Assembly: GCA_041581055.1 (NCBI GenBank)
Contig: JBFGCT010000080.1
Coordinates: 1 to 17,305, forward strand
Source of the DNA: JBFGCT01 sp041581055
Lineage (GTDB): Bacteria; Actinomycetota; Acidimicrobiia; Acidimicrobiales; Ilumatobacteraceae
Reading direction: 5' to 3'
DNA length: 17,305 nucleotides
Part shown: positions 7,465 through 16,048 of the stretch, one piece after another
Numbering within the stretch: the first letter of the stretch is position 1
Layout: each line of letters begins with the position of its first letter
Program-made: the position numbers and the translations under genes
Notes under the pieces: model-generated
What the model was told of the DNA's origin: nothing
What the model saw: the letters and a program-made list of their open reading frames with translations, nothing else
Databases searched by the model: none

Positions 7465-8481
7465 ATGGCCTCATCCGTGCTGCAGACCGTTCCGCTCGGC
7501 TTCCAATGGCCGACCGTCGACCCGTTCCTGTTCTGCGTGCACCACCTCGACCACTACCCGGCCGGGACGGCGACGCTCGGACCCGACGCGTCGCTCGCCG
7601 GCCGCTCGATCGGCCACGACTTCGACGGCGTCGACGGGTGGCGGATGTACCACGGGTCGGTGGTGCCCGGCTTTCCGCAGCACCCGCACCGCGGGTTCGA
7701 GACGATCACCTTCGTCCGCCAAGGCCTGGTCGACCACGCCGACTCGCTCGGCGCCGCCGCGCGCTACGGCCGCGGCGATGTCCAGTGGATGACCGCCGGG
7801 AGCGGCATCGTGCACGCCGAGATGTTCCCGCTGCTCGACCGCGACGCGCCCAACCCGGTCGAGCTGTTCCAGATCTGGCTCAACCTCCCGGCGGCGGACA
7901 AGATGGTCGACCCGTACTTCACGATGCTGTGGGACCACGACATCCCGCGCCATGCCGGCGCTGACGGCGCGACGATCACGGTGGTCGCGGGGTCGTTGGC
8001 CGGCCGGACGCCGCCGCCTCCTCCGCCGAACTCCTGGGCCGCGCGCGACGAGGCCGACCTTGCGATCTGGCACGTCCGGCTCGAGCCGGGCGGCCGATGG
8101 ACGATGCCGCCGGCGGCCGGCGCGGACACCGTCCGCACGCTCTACGTGTTCGAGGGCGCGTCGCTGCGCGTCGACGGCGACGCGCTGCCCGCGGCGACCG
8201 GGGCGGTCGTCGACTGTGGCCGGGCCGTCGAACTCGTCGCCGGCGCCGAGGCGGTCGAGTGCCTCGTCCTGCAGGCCCGCCCGATCGGCGAGCCCGTCGA
8301 GCAGTACGGCCCGTTCGTGATGAACACCCGCGCCGAGATCGAGCAGGCGTTCGCCGATTACCGGCGCACGGGGTTCGGGGGCTGGCCGTGGCCCGTCGCC
8401 GACCCGACGCACGGCGCCGACGGGGCCCGCTTCGCGCGCCACGCGGACGGACGGGTCCAGCACGCCGTCGCGACCGTGTAG
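7465..8481 (+). CDS. Pirin family protein (bicupin)
   Basis: A 338-residue protein of the pirin branch of the cupin superfamily. The N-terminal cupin contains the metal site seen in pirins: HPHRGFET (His73, His75) and GIVHAEM (His117, Glu119), which bind a non-haem iron or similar metal. The fold continues into the C-terminal pirin domain (about 200-300), ending with the family's closing motif MNTRAEIEQAFADYRRTGFG. A Pro6 run at 183-188 sits between the two domains. Family roles include quercetinase-like dioxygenase activity and redox-linked regulation; which applies here is unknown. Start at ATG 7465 removes an upstream extension that is intergenic and antisense to the MFS gene. It is divergent from the MFS gene and converges on the universal stress gene with 29 nt between stops. 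Confidence 0.94.
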   Translation: MASSVLQTVPLGFQWPTVDPFLFCVHHLDHYPAGTATLGPDASLAGRSIGHDFDGVDGWRMYHGSVVPGFPQHPHRGFETITFVRQGLVDHADSLGAAARYGRGDVQWMTAGSGIVHAEMFPLLDRDAPNPVELFQIWLNLPAADKMVDPYFTMLWDHDIPRHAGADGATITVVAGSLAGRTPPPPPPNSWAARDEADLAIWHVRLEPGGRWTMPPAAGADTVRTLYVFEGASLRVDGDALPAATGAVVDCGRAVELVAGAEAVECLVLQARPIGEPVEQYGPFVMNTRAEIEQAFADYRRTGFGGWPWPVADPTHGADGARFARHADGRVQHAVATV

Positions 8482-8510
8482 CGCTCACCGCCGAGCGTCC
8501 GCGCCGCGAT

Positions 8511-9035
8511 TCAGCGGGCGTCGCGGACGACCAGCACCGGGACCGACGCGTGGTGCAGGACGTACTGGCTCACCGATCCGAGGAGCAGCTCGCCGGTGTG
8601 GCTCGAGCCGTGCGATCCGATCACGATCAGGTCGACGCCGTGCACGTCGGCGCTCTCGCAGATCTGCCGCCCGATCCGGCGTTTCTGTGGCCTGGCCTCT
8701 TCGACGAGGTGCGCGAACCGCTCGATCCCTGCGGTGGTGGCGGCCTGCTGCTGCGCGGTGCGGTAGTAGTCGTAGAGCGCGTCGTTGGCCGCCGCCACGC
8801 TGTCCGCCCTCGGGGCGAACGGGCTCGACCCCGTCGCCGCGCCATGGGTGCGCGCGCCGGATCCGGCGCCGCCGCCACGGGTGTCCTCGGCGACCGCGGT
8901 GTCGGCGGCGAGCGACCACGGCGGGACGATCGAGAGCAGCACGTACTCGGCGGACCCGCCGAACAGCCCGGCGACGGCGCGCAGGGCCGCCGCCGCGTGT
9001 TCCGATCCGTCGATCGCGGCGAGCACCTTCGGCAT
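8511..9035 (-). CDS. Universal stress protein (UspA family, ATP-binding type) with internal insertion
   Basis: A 174-residue cytoplasmic Usp domain protein. It starts MPKVLAAIDGSEHA, with Asp9 in the usual nucleotide-contacting position, and ends in GSHGSSHTGELLLGS (Gly140, Gly143, Gly153, Ser154), the G-2x-G-9x-G-S motif of ATP-binding Usps, followed by a last strand SVPVLVV. Between about residues 45 and 80 is a Gly/Ala/Ser-rich stretch that most Usps of about 145 residues lack; it looks like a flexible insertion. The ATG at 9035 has a strong SD (GGAAGGAGA, about 8 nt upstream) and lies 19 nt after the acyl-CoA dehydrogenase stop, so the two genes form an operon. Confidence 0.93.
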   Translation of the reverse strand: MPKVLAAIDGSEHAAAALRAVAGLFGGSAEYVLLSIVPPWSLAADTAVAEDTRGGGAGSGARTHGAATGSSPFAPRADSVAAANDALYDYYRTAQQQAATTAGIERFAHLVEEARPQKRRIGRQICESADVHGVDLIVIGSHGSSHTGELLLGSVSQYVLHHASVPVLVVRDAR

Positions 9036-9054
9036 CTTCTGGTCTCCTTCCTGT

Positions 9055-10266
9055 TCATCGCGGCGCGGCGGACTCCGCGTAGCGCCGCATGATCCGCCGG
9101 CCGAGCGAGGTCTTGTGCACCTCGTCGGCGCCGTCGTAGATCCGCGCCGCCCGCTCGTGCCGATACCAGTACGCCAGGATCGTGTCGTCGGTGACGCCGA
9201 GCGCGCCGTGCACCTGGATCGCCGTGTCGACCGCCCGCAGCATCGTGTTGGCGACCGAGAACTTGATCGCCGAGATCTCGTCGCGCGCCGCCTTCGCCCC
9301 GTACCGGTCGATCATCCACGCCGCGTGCAGCGTCTGCAGCCTGGCCCCACGGATCTCGGCGTCGAGCTCGGCGGCCCAATGCTGGATCACCTGGCGGTCG
9401 GCGAGCGTCTCGCCGCCGGGGGTGATCACCCGCTCGTTGGCCCGCCGGCACATCATGTCGAAGGCCCGGCCGGCGATGCCCAGCCAGCGCATGCAGTGGT
9501 GGATCCGCCCCGGCCCGAGGCGATCCTGGGCGATGACGAACCCGCCGCCCTCCGGCCCGAGCAGGTTGGCCTGCGGCACGCGGCACGACTGGTAGATGAC
9601 CTCGGCGTGGCTGGCGTGGCCGGCGCCGGCGTGCCCCATCACGCTGACGTTGCGGACCAGGTTGAACCCGGGCGTGTCGGTCGGGACGATGATCATGCTC
9701 GCCCGCTGGTGCGGCGGCGCCTCCGGGTCGGTGACCGCCATCACGATCGCGAACGCCGCGCCGTCGGCCGACGACGTGAACCACTTCTGCCCGTTGATGA
9801 CGTAGTCGTCCCCGTCCTTCACGGCGGAGGTGGCCAGCAGGACCGGGTTCGAACCCGCCGTCTCCGGTTCGGTCATCGAGAAGCAGCTGCGGATCGCGCC
9901 CTCGACCAGCGGGCGGAGGAACCGCTCGCGCTGTTCACCGGTCGCGTACTTGTGGAGGATCTCGACGTTGCCGGCGTCGGGCGCCTGCGCGCCGAACGCG
10001 ATGTGGCCGAGCGGCGAGCGTCCCAGCGCCTCGCTCAGCAGTCCGTGTTCGAGCATCGTGAGCCCCTGCCCGCCCAGCTCGACGGGGTGGTTCGGCGCCC
10101 AAAGGCCCATCTGGCGCACCTTCTCCTGTGCCGCGGCGACCGCGACCTCGACGGCAGCCGGATCGCCGTGCAGCATCTCGCCCTCGAGCGGGACGAGTTC
10201 GCGCGCGATGAAGTCGTCGACCAGCTCGAGGATCGTGGTCATCTTCTCCGACACCTCGAACTCCAC
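9055..10266 (-). CDS. Acyl-CoA dehydrogenase, ACAD10/11-like subgroup
   Basis: A 403-residue flavoenzyme that would introduce an alpha,beta double bond into an acyl-CoA and pass electrons to ETF. The N-terminal helical domain is followed by FSMTEPETAGSNP (about 129-141) and GQKWFTSSADGA (159-170), both FAD/substrate-contacting motifs, and by IQVHGALGVTDD (350-361). The region that normally holds the catalytic Glu reads RIYDGADEVHK (375-385), with Asp378 where short/medium-chain enzymes have Glu in YEG. The DGxDEVH form is typical of the ACAD10/11-like subgroup. I chose GTG at 10266 because it has AGGAGG 7 nt upstream; the much longer open frame to 11121 is antisense to the next gene. The substrate is unknown. 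First gene of an operon with the Usp gene. Confidence 0.94.
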   Translation of the reverse strand: MEFEVSEKMTTILELVDDFIARELVPLEGEMLHGDPAAVEVAVAAAQEKVRQMGLWAPNHPVELGGQGLTMLEHGLLSEALGRSPLGHIAFGAQAPDAGNVEILHKYATGEQRERFLRPLVEGAIRSCFSMTEPETAGSNPVLLATSAVKDGDDYVINGQKWFTSSADGAAFAIVMAVTDPEAPPHQRASMIIVPTDTPGFNLVRNVSVMGHAGAGHASHAEVIYQSCRVPQANLLGPEGGGFVIAQDRLGPGRIHHCMRWLGIAGRAFDMMCRRANERVITPGGETLADRQVIQHWAAELDAEIRGARLQTLHAAWMIDRYGAKAARDEISAIKFSVANTMLRAVDTAIQVHGALGVTDDTILAYWYRHERAARIYDGADEVHKTSLGRRIMRRYAESAAPR

Positions 10267-10273
10267 AGCGTGA

Positions 10274-10279
10274 CCTCCT
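10274..10279 (-). promoter_or_regulatory. Ribosome binding site deciding the GTG start of the acyl-CoA dehydrogenase
   Basis: A perfect AGGAGG on the minus strand, 7 nt before GTG at 10266. An in-frame ATG eight codons later (MTTILEL) lacks an SD, so the GTG is preferred. Confidence 0.8.
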
Positions 10280-10408
10280 CGCTTGGACGGTAGGTGTCGA
10301 TCGGGGGCGGCTACCAGGGCCGTTGTGCCCCTCGTGGCGATCGGTCCGGACGATGGGCTTGCCGCAACCATGACCGACACTTGACTGCGCCGTGAGCCGC
10401 CGGCCACG

Positions 10409-10414
10409 TACGAT
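10409..10414 (+). promoter_or_regulatory. Candidate -10 element of a leaderless promoter for the LppX/LprG-like gene
   Basis: TACGAT (TANNNT) is followed by 6 nt and the ATG at 10421, with no SD. A TTGACT at 10381-10386 resembles a -35 box, but the 22-nt spacer is too long for a normal promoter pair. Confidence 0.5.
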
Positions 10415-10420
10415 TGGGGC

Positions 10421-11425
10421 ATGGACGCCCCCCAGCTTGTCCCGACGTTGCCGCCTGCGCCGCCTTCGGCGCCGTCGGCCCCCGCGTGGGCGCCCCCCGG
10501 AACGACCGCGTCCGGAGCGACCGCCCCCGGAGCGACCGCCCCGCCGTCGACGCCCCTCTCGTTCGAGCCGGTCGACGCGCAACCGAAGCGCTCGCGCGGG
10601 CCGCTGTTCGCGCTGATCGCGGTCGTGGCGCTGGTCGTCGCCGGCCTCGGCGCGGTGCTGGCATTGCGCGGCGGCGACGACGGCGGCGCGACGGTCGTCG
10701 CGGTCGAGGACACGTCGGCCTTCTCGCTCGCGGCCGCCACCCAGCGCGCCACCGAGGCCACGACGGCGCGGTTCGAGATGGACATGTCGATCGGCGGCGT
10801 CGGCGACATCTCGATGTCCGGCGGCATCGACAACGAGACGCAGATCATGACGCTGTCGATGGACATGGGCGCCGTCCCCGGCGGGGCTGGGTTCGTCGCG
10901 TTCGAGTCGATCATCGATGTCGGCAACGGCGTGATGTACATGGGCAGCCCGAGCGAGATGGGGTTCCCGACCGACGCGGCGTGGATCTCGATGGACCTCG
11001 CAGAGGTCGCCGAGCAATCGGGCATGTCGCTCGAGGACTTCCAGGACCAGTTCGTGAACCCGCTGGACGTCGCCGAGCTGTTCGCCGACGTCGACGCGGC
11101 GGTCGACGTGGGAGCGGACACGATCGACGGGGTCGCCGTCCGGCACTACGTCGTCACGGTCGACCTCGCCGACGTGGTCGCCGCCAACCCGCAGCTCGAG
11201 CAGGAGATCGACCTGATCGACCTCGGCGGCCTGCCGGAGGAGGTCGAGTACGACGTGTGGGTGACCGAGGACAACCAGCTCCGGCGGATGACCTTCGCCA
11301 TCGACGTGGTCGGCCAGGAGATGTTCGTCGAGATGAACGTCACCGGCGTCGGCGAGCCGCTCGACGTCCAGATCCCGTCACCCGACGACGTGATGGACCT
11401 CACCGAGCTGCTCGGCGGGTTCTAA
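10421..11425 (+). CDS. Membrane-anchored LppX/LprAFG-like protein with Pro-rich cytoplasmic tail
   Basis: A 334-residue protein with a low-complexity Pro/Ala/Thr-rich N-terminus (1-58), a basic KRSRG stop and one transmembrane helix (about 61-82). An extracytoplasmic domain of about 240 residues follows. The exported part has the pattern of LppX/LprG-type lipid-carrier domains: an alpha segment with ATQRATEATTARF, then alternating beta strands (MDMSIGGVGDISM, VMYMGSPSEM, VEYDVWVTEDNQLRRM, VEMNVTGVGEPLDVQIP) and Asp-rich loops. Similarity is by overall pattern, not by a catalytic motif, so a role in lipid or glycolipid transport is only a suggestion. Unlike mycobacterial LprG it lacks a lipobox Cys and is tethered by a transmembrane helix. 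No SD; predicted leaderless. It stands alone in its orientation group, 61 nt before the short ORF that precedes gpsA. Confidence 0.85.
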   Translation: MDAPQLVPTLPPAPPSAPSAPAWAPPGTTASGATAPGATAPPSTPLSFEPVDAQPKRSRGPLFALIAVVALVVAGLGAVLALRGGDDGGATVVAVEDTSAFSLAAATQRATEATTARFEMDMSIGGVGDISMSGGIDNETQIMTLSMDMGAVPGGAGFVAFESIIDVGNGVMYMGSPSEMGFPTDAAWISMDLAEVAEQSGMSLEDFQDQFVNPLDVAELFADVDAAVDVGADTIDGVAVRHYVVTVDLADVVAANPQLEQEIDLIDLGGLPEEVEYDVWVTEDNQLRRMTFAIDVVGQEMFVEMNVTGVGEPLDVQIPSPDDVMDLTELLGGF

Positions 11426-11474
11426 CCGGTCGCCTCCTCGAGCACTCCCGGCCCGCAGACGCCGGTCCCCCGCC

Positions 11475-11480
11475 TACAGT
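11475..11480 (+). promoter_or_regulatory. Candidate -10 element for the short ORF-gpsA operon (leaderless)
   Basis: TACAGT is the same hexamer as in the metzincin promoter, followed by exactly 6 nt (GGCGAC) and the ATG at 11487. No -35 is evident. If used, the mRNA starts at the short ORF and gpsA has a 113-nt leader that is fully translated. Confidence 0.5.
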
Positions 11481-11486
11481 GGCGAC

Positions 11487-11603
11487 ATGGTGCATCGGAT
11501 CGTCCCCCGGTTCTGGCGATGGAACGGCGGCGACGCCGGCGCCGGTGAACGCCGTCCGCTCCAGGTGGGCGAGGCCGCCCGGGCGCAGGCGGACCCGTCA
11601 TGA
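11487..11603 (+). CDS. Predicted 38-residue leaderless ORF overlapping gpsA start
   Basis: The ORF begins MVHRIVPRFWRW (ATG GTG CAT CGG) and ends QADPS, with its TGA at 11601-11603. That stop overlaps the gpsA ATG (11600-11602) as ATGA, a classic arrangement for translational coupling. It sits directly behind a TACAGT -10 element at leaderless spacing. About 31 of 37 sense codons end in G or C, as expected of coding sequence here, though high background GC weakens this argument. The peptide is basic and aromatic at its N-terminus, with no signal peptide and no recognised family. It may encode a small protein, or serve as a translated leader that feeds ribosomes onto gpsA. It could also be the remnant of a longer upstream gene. 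Confidence 0.55.
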   Translation: MVHRIVPRFWRWNGGDAGAGERRPLQVGEAARAQADPS

Positions 11604-12589
11604 GGGTCACCATCTTGGGGGCGGGCTCGTGGGGGACCACGGTGGCGACGCTCGCCGCAGATCGCAACGAGTCGCTGCTCTGGGCCCGCGACGAGGAGGT
11701 GGCCGCCGAGGTGCGCGAGCAGCACGTCAACTCGCGGTACCTGGCCGGGTTCGACCTCCCGCACCGGCTCGACGCCACCTCGGATCTCGAGCAGGCCGTC
11801 GCCCGGGCGCAGGTGCTCGTCGTCGGCGTGCCGTCGCACGCGTTCCGCGAGACGCTCGAGGCGGCCCGGCCGCACGTCAACCCGTGGATTCCGATCATCA
11901 GCCTGACCAAGGGCCTCGAGCGCGACTCGCTGCTGCGGATGACCGAGGTGATCAAGGAGGTGGTGCCCGGGCATCCGGCCGCCGCGCTGACCGGGCCCAA
12001 CCTGGCGAAGGAGATCATGGCCGGCCAGGCCGCCGCCTCGGTCATCGCCACCGAGGACCTGGCGGTCGCCCGAGCGCTGCAGCGCGTCTTCCAGACCGGG
12101 CTGTTCCGCATCTACGTCAACGACGACATCATCGGCTGCGAGATGGGCGGAGCGCTGAAGAACGTCATCGCCATCTCGGCCGGGATGGCGCAGGGTCTCG
12201 GCGTCGGCGACAACACGCGGTCGGCGGTCATCGCCCGCGGGCTGGCCGAGCTCTCGCGGCTCGGAGTGGCGATGGGTGGCGAGGCGATGACCTTCGCCGG
12301 GCTGACCGGACTCGGCGATCTCGTCGCGACCTGCGTCAGCCCGCACAGCCGCAACCGCTACGTCGGCGAGCAGCTCGGCGCGGGGCGCACGCTCGACGAC
12401 ATCCTCGACGAGATGAACATGGTCGCCGAGGGCGTCAAGACGGCGGCGAGCACCATGGAGCTCGCCGAGCGGCACGACATCGAACTCCCGATCTGCGAGC
12501 AGGTGCACCGCGTCATCCTCGGCGAGATCTCCGGGTCGGACGCCTACCGGGGGCTCCGCCACGCCGGCCACGAGGCCGAGCCGGGCTGA
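11600..12589 (+). CDS. gpsA: Glycerol-3-phosphate dehydrogenase [NAD(P)+]
   Basis: A 329-residue cytoplasmic enzyme that reduces dihydroxyacetone phosphate to sn-glycerol 3-phosphate for phospholipid synthesis. The N-terminal Rossmann fold has ILGAGSWGTT (residues 5-14), followed by LTKGLE (102-107) and the conserved TGPNLAKEI (131-139). The catalytic Lys is Lys187 in GGALKNVIAI; GDNTRSAVIARGLAE (203-217) and SRNRYVGEQLG (250-260) complete the C-terminal substrate and cofactor motifs. Length is normal for GpsA. A possible weak SD (GGCGGA) lies 8 nt before the ATG, but the 4-nt ATGA overlap with the 38-codon ORF suggests coupled initiation. It is followed after 15 nt by a carboxymuconolactone decarboxylase family gene in the same operon. 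Confidence 0.98.
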   Translation: MRVTILGAGSWGTTVATLAADRNESLLWARDEEVAAEVREQHVNSRYLAGFDLPHRLDATSDLEQAVARAQVLVVGVPSHAFRETLEAARPHVNPWIPIISLTKGLERDSLLRMTEVIKEVVPGHPAAALTGPNLAKEIMAGQAAASVIATEDLAVARALQRVFQTGLFRIYVNDDIIGCEMGGALKNVIAISAGMAQGLGVGDNTRSAVIARGLAELSRLGVAMGGEAMTFAGLTGLGDLVATCVSPHSRNRYVGEQLGAGRTLDDILDEMNMVAEGVKTAASTMELAERHDIELPICEQVHRVILGEISGSDAYRGLRHAGHEAEPG

Positions 12590-12604
12590 CCGGGAGACGT
12601 CGGT

Positions 12605-13162
12605 ATGGCGCCACGACCGGACACCCCGCGCATCGCGCCGATCGGCGAGCTCGACGACGAGTTGGCCGAGATCCTGTCGACCGCGCTGACGCACGCCGGC
12701 CGGCCGCTGAACATCTTCGGCGTGCTCGGCCGGCATCCGAAGCTGCTCAAGCGGTTCAATCTGATGGGCGGCTTCCTGCTCAACAAGGGGATCCTGCCCG
12801 AGCGCGAGCGGGAGATCGTGATTCTCCGCGTCGGCTGGAACGCGCGGTCGCGGTACGAGTTCGGCCAGCACACGCTGATCGGTGAGCGGTGCGGGTTGAC
12901 CGCTGCCGAGATCGAGGCGCTCACCCGTGATCCGGCGACCGTCGAGTGGTCGGCCGACGATCGGGCGTTGATCGACCTCGCAGACGACCTGCACGCAGAC
13001 GACTGCGTCACCGACGCGACCTGGGCGGCGTTGGCCCGCCGCTGGTCTGAGCCCGAGCTGGTCGAGCTGCTCGTGCTCGCCGGCTTCTACCGGATGGTGT
13101 CCGGCTTCCTCAACAGCGCGGGGGTCGAGCTCGACGACGGCGTCCCCGGCCTGCCGAACTGA
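12605..13162 (+). CDS. Carboxymuconolactone decarboxylase (CMD/AhpD-like) family protein
   Basis: A 185-residue, all-helical protein. The family core is visible: PLNIFGVLGRHPKLLKRF (37-54), a helix with EREREIVILRVGWNARSRYEFGQH (86-109) and a Cys at 115 (GERCGLT). The NAxxxYEFxxH pattern is the usual signature of the CMD fold. The CxxC disulfide motif of peroxidase-active AhpD proteins is absent, so an alkylhydroperoxidase role is not supported; family members of this type are mostly uncharacterised. GGGAGA at 12592-12597 gives an SD 7 nt before the ATG. It is the last gene of the gpsA operon, and its stop faces the mutase small-subunit stop with only 2 nt between. Confidence 0.92.
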   Translation: MAPRPDTPRIAPIGELDDELAEILSTALTHAGRPLNIFGVLGRHPKLLKRFNLMGGFLLNKGILPEREREIVILRVGWNARSRYEFGQHTLIGERCGLTAAEIEALTRDPATVEWSADDRALIDLADDLHADDCVTDATWAALARRWSEPELVELLVLAGFYRMVSGFLNSAGVELDDGVPGLPN

Positions 13163-13164
13163 CG

Positions 13165-13569
13165 TCAGGTCGGGTGGCGGGCGAGGACCTCGTTCATCGT
13201 GTCGACGATCTGCTCGGCGGTCGCCCCCGGCGTGAGGACGGCGGCGACGCCGGCGGCGCGCAGCTCGGCGAGGTCGGCGTCGGGGACGATTCCGCCGACG
13301 ACGACGGGGATGTCGTTGCCGCGGGCACGGCATTCCTCGACGACGAGCGGGGCCAGGGTCATGTGCGCCCCGGACAGCATCGACAGGCCGATCGCGTCGA
13401 CGTCTTCGTCGACCGCCGCGGCGGCGACGGTCTGCGGCGTCTGGAACAGCCCGGTGTAGATCACCTCGAAGCCGGCGTCGCGCAGGATGCGGGCCACGAC
13501 CTTCACCCCGCGGTCGTGGCCGTCGAGGCCGACCTTGGCGACGAGGATGCGCGCTCCGGCCACGGTCAC
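13165..13569 (-). CDS. icmB: Acyl-CoA mutase small subunit, cobalamin-binding
   Basis: A 134-residue B12-binding domain, the separate small subunit of a split coenzyme-B12-dependent acyl-CoA mutase. It contains the base-off/His-on signature DGHDRG (Asp16-x-His18-x-x-Gly21, His18 being the lower cobalt ligand), then SML (63-65) and GG (92-93), the S-x-L and GG parts of the motif. Length matches IcmB-type subunits (about 136 residues) rather than the fused methylmalonyl-CoA mutase chain. It starts with GTG at 13569, only 4 nt after the large-subunit stop and without an SD, so translation is probably coupled. The name icmB follows from the residues seen in the large subunit; by similarity alone it would be called methylmalonyl-CoA mutase C-terminal domain. 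Confidence 0.95.
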   Translation of the reverse strand: MTVAGARILVAKVGLDGHDRGVKVVARILRDAGFEVIYTGLFQTPQTVAAAAVDEDVDAIGLSMLSGAHMTLAPLVVEECRARGNDIPVVVGGIVPDADLAELRAAGVAAVLTPGATAEQIVDTMNEVLARHPT

Positions 13570-13573
13570 GGCA

Positions 13574-15208
<1,635 letters not shown>

Positions 15209-15214
15209 GGTCCG

Positions 15215-15220
15215 AAGTTA
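15215..15220 (-). promoter_or_regulatory. Candidate -10 element of a leaderless promoter for the mutase operon
   Basis: Minus-strand TAACTT (TANNNT) is followed by 6 nt and the ATG at 15208. No -35 box is evident. The element lies just downstream of the 15245-15289 hairpin, so the mutase operon seems insulated from the SDR gene. Confidence 0.45.
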
Positions 15221-15244
15221 GTGGAATCGTGAGCACGCGCCCCT

Positions 15245-15289
15245 TCCGGTGAGAGGTGAGACCACCTGTGGGTCTCACCTCTCACCGGA
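15245..15289 (-). terminator. Perfect 19-bp hairpin between the SDR and mutase genes (terminator-like)
   Basis: Arms at 15245-15263 and 15271-15289 are perfectly complementary over 19 bp, with a 7-nt loop (ACCTGTG). Each arm contains a tandem heptamer, GGTGAGA twice on the left and TCTCACC twice on the right. The hairpin lies 21 nt past the SDR stop and 37 nt before the mutase ATG. No U-tract follows on either strand, so it is either a U-less terminator, as seen in high-GC actinobacteria, or a copy of a palindromic intergenic repeat. Confidence 0.7.
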
Positions 15290-15309
15290 CGGGCTTGAGG
15301 GACACGTCG

Positions 15310-16041
15310 CTATGCCTTCATGCCGCCGTCGATCACGAACTCGTGACCAGTGCAGTACGCCGACTCGTCGGAGGCGAGGAACAGCACGAGCGTCGCCACC
15401 TCGTCGGCCGACGCGACCCGACCCATCGGCACATGCGTCGCGAGCAGTTCGGCGGTGGCGCCGAGTTCGTGCATCATCGGCGTCTCGATGAACCCGGGGT
15501 GGACCGAGTTGACCCGCACGTGGTGCGCCGCCAGCTCGCGGGCCGCCGACTTCGTCATCCCGCGCACCGCCCACTTCGACGCGCCGTAGGCGTGTGCCAT
15601 CGGCGTGCCGCCCAGCCCGGCGACAGATGAGATGTTGACGATGCTGCCGGCCCCCCGATCGCGCATCGCCGGGCCGACGGCCTTCACCCCCAGGAAGACC
15701 CCGGTCTGGTTGACGGCGATCACCCGGTTCCAGTCGTCGAGCCCGGTGTCGAAGGCGCCGCCGTGAAGGAAGATCCCGGCGTTGTTGACCAGCACGTCGA
15801 TCCGCCCGTGCTCGTCGAGCACACGTGCGACCACCGCCTCCCACTCGTCCTCGCCCGTCACGTCGTGGTGCAGGTACGTGACCGCATCGCCGAGCTCGGC
15901 CGCCGTGGCCTCGCCGACGTCGTCGATCACGTCGGTGATCACGACCGTCGCCCCCTCGCGGGTGAAGAGCGCGGCCTCAGCGGCCCCCTGGCCCCTCGCC
16001 CCGCCCGTGATCAGTGCGACCTTGTCGTCGAGGCGTCCCAT
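15310..16041 (-). CDS. Short-chain dehydrogenase/reductase, FabG3/3-alpha(20-beta)-hydroxysteroid dehydrogenase-like
   Basis: A 243-residue classical SDR, NAD(P)-dependent, acting on a hydroxyl or keto group of an unknown substrate. The cofactor motif is TGGARGQG (12-19); Asp37 at the end of the second strand favours NAD(H). The NNAG motif is at 86-89, and the catalytic tetrad is Asn111, Ser139, Tyr152 and Lys156 (YGASK). The C-terminal SDESAYCTGHEFVIDGG is typical. From memory, the whole chain closely follows mycobacterial FabG3 (3-alpha,20-beta-hydroxysteroid dehydrogenase), but the same pattern covers many alcohol/ketone reductases. Start ATG at 16041 (MGRLDDKVALIT) is the only one that gives a normal SDR N-terminus; the longer open frame to 16443 is antisense to the lipoprotein gene. 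No SD; a TAGTGT lies 7 nt upstream. Confidence 0.95.
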   Translation of the reverse strand: MGRLDDKVALITGGARGQGAAEAALFTREGATVVITDVIDDVGEATAAELGDAVTYLHHDVTGEDEWEAVVARVLDEHGRIDVLVNNAGIFLHGGAFDTGLDDWNRVIAVNQTGVFLGVKAVGPAMRDRGAGSIVNISSVAGLGGTPMAHAYGASKWAVRGMTKSAARELAAHHVRVNSVHPGFIETPMMHELGATAELLATHVPMGRVASADEVATLVLFLASDESAYCTGHEFVIDGGMKA

Positions 16042-16048
16042 CGCCGCG

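Noticed and set aside
8482..8510. Small hairpin (CGCTC/GAGCG) between pirin and Usp genes as a terminator
   Set aside because: Only 5 bp, in GC-rich DNA where such stems are common, and no U-tract.
10381..10414. TTGACT / TACGAT as a complete -35/-10 pair for the LppX-like gene
   Set aside because: Spacer is 22 nt, outside the usual 16-18; only the -10 part is kept.
10267..11121. N-terminal extension of the acyl-CoA dehydrogenase frame
   Set aside because: Antisense to the LppX-like gene; a perfect AGGAGG marks the GTG at 10266 as the start.
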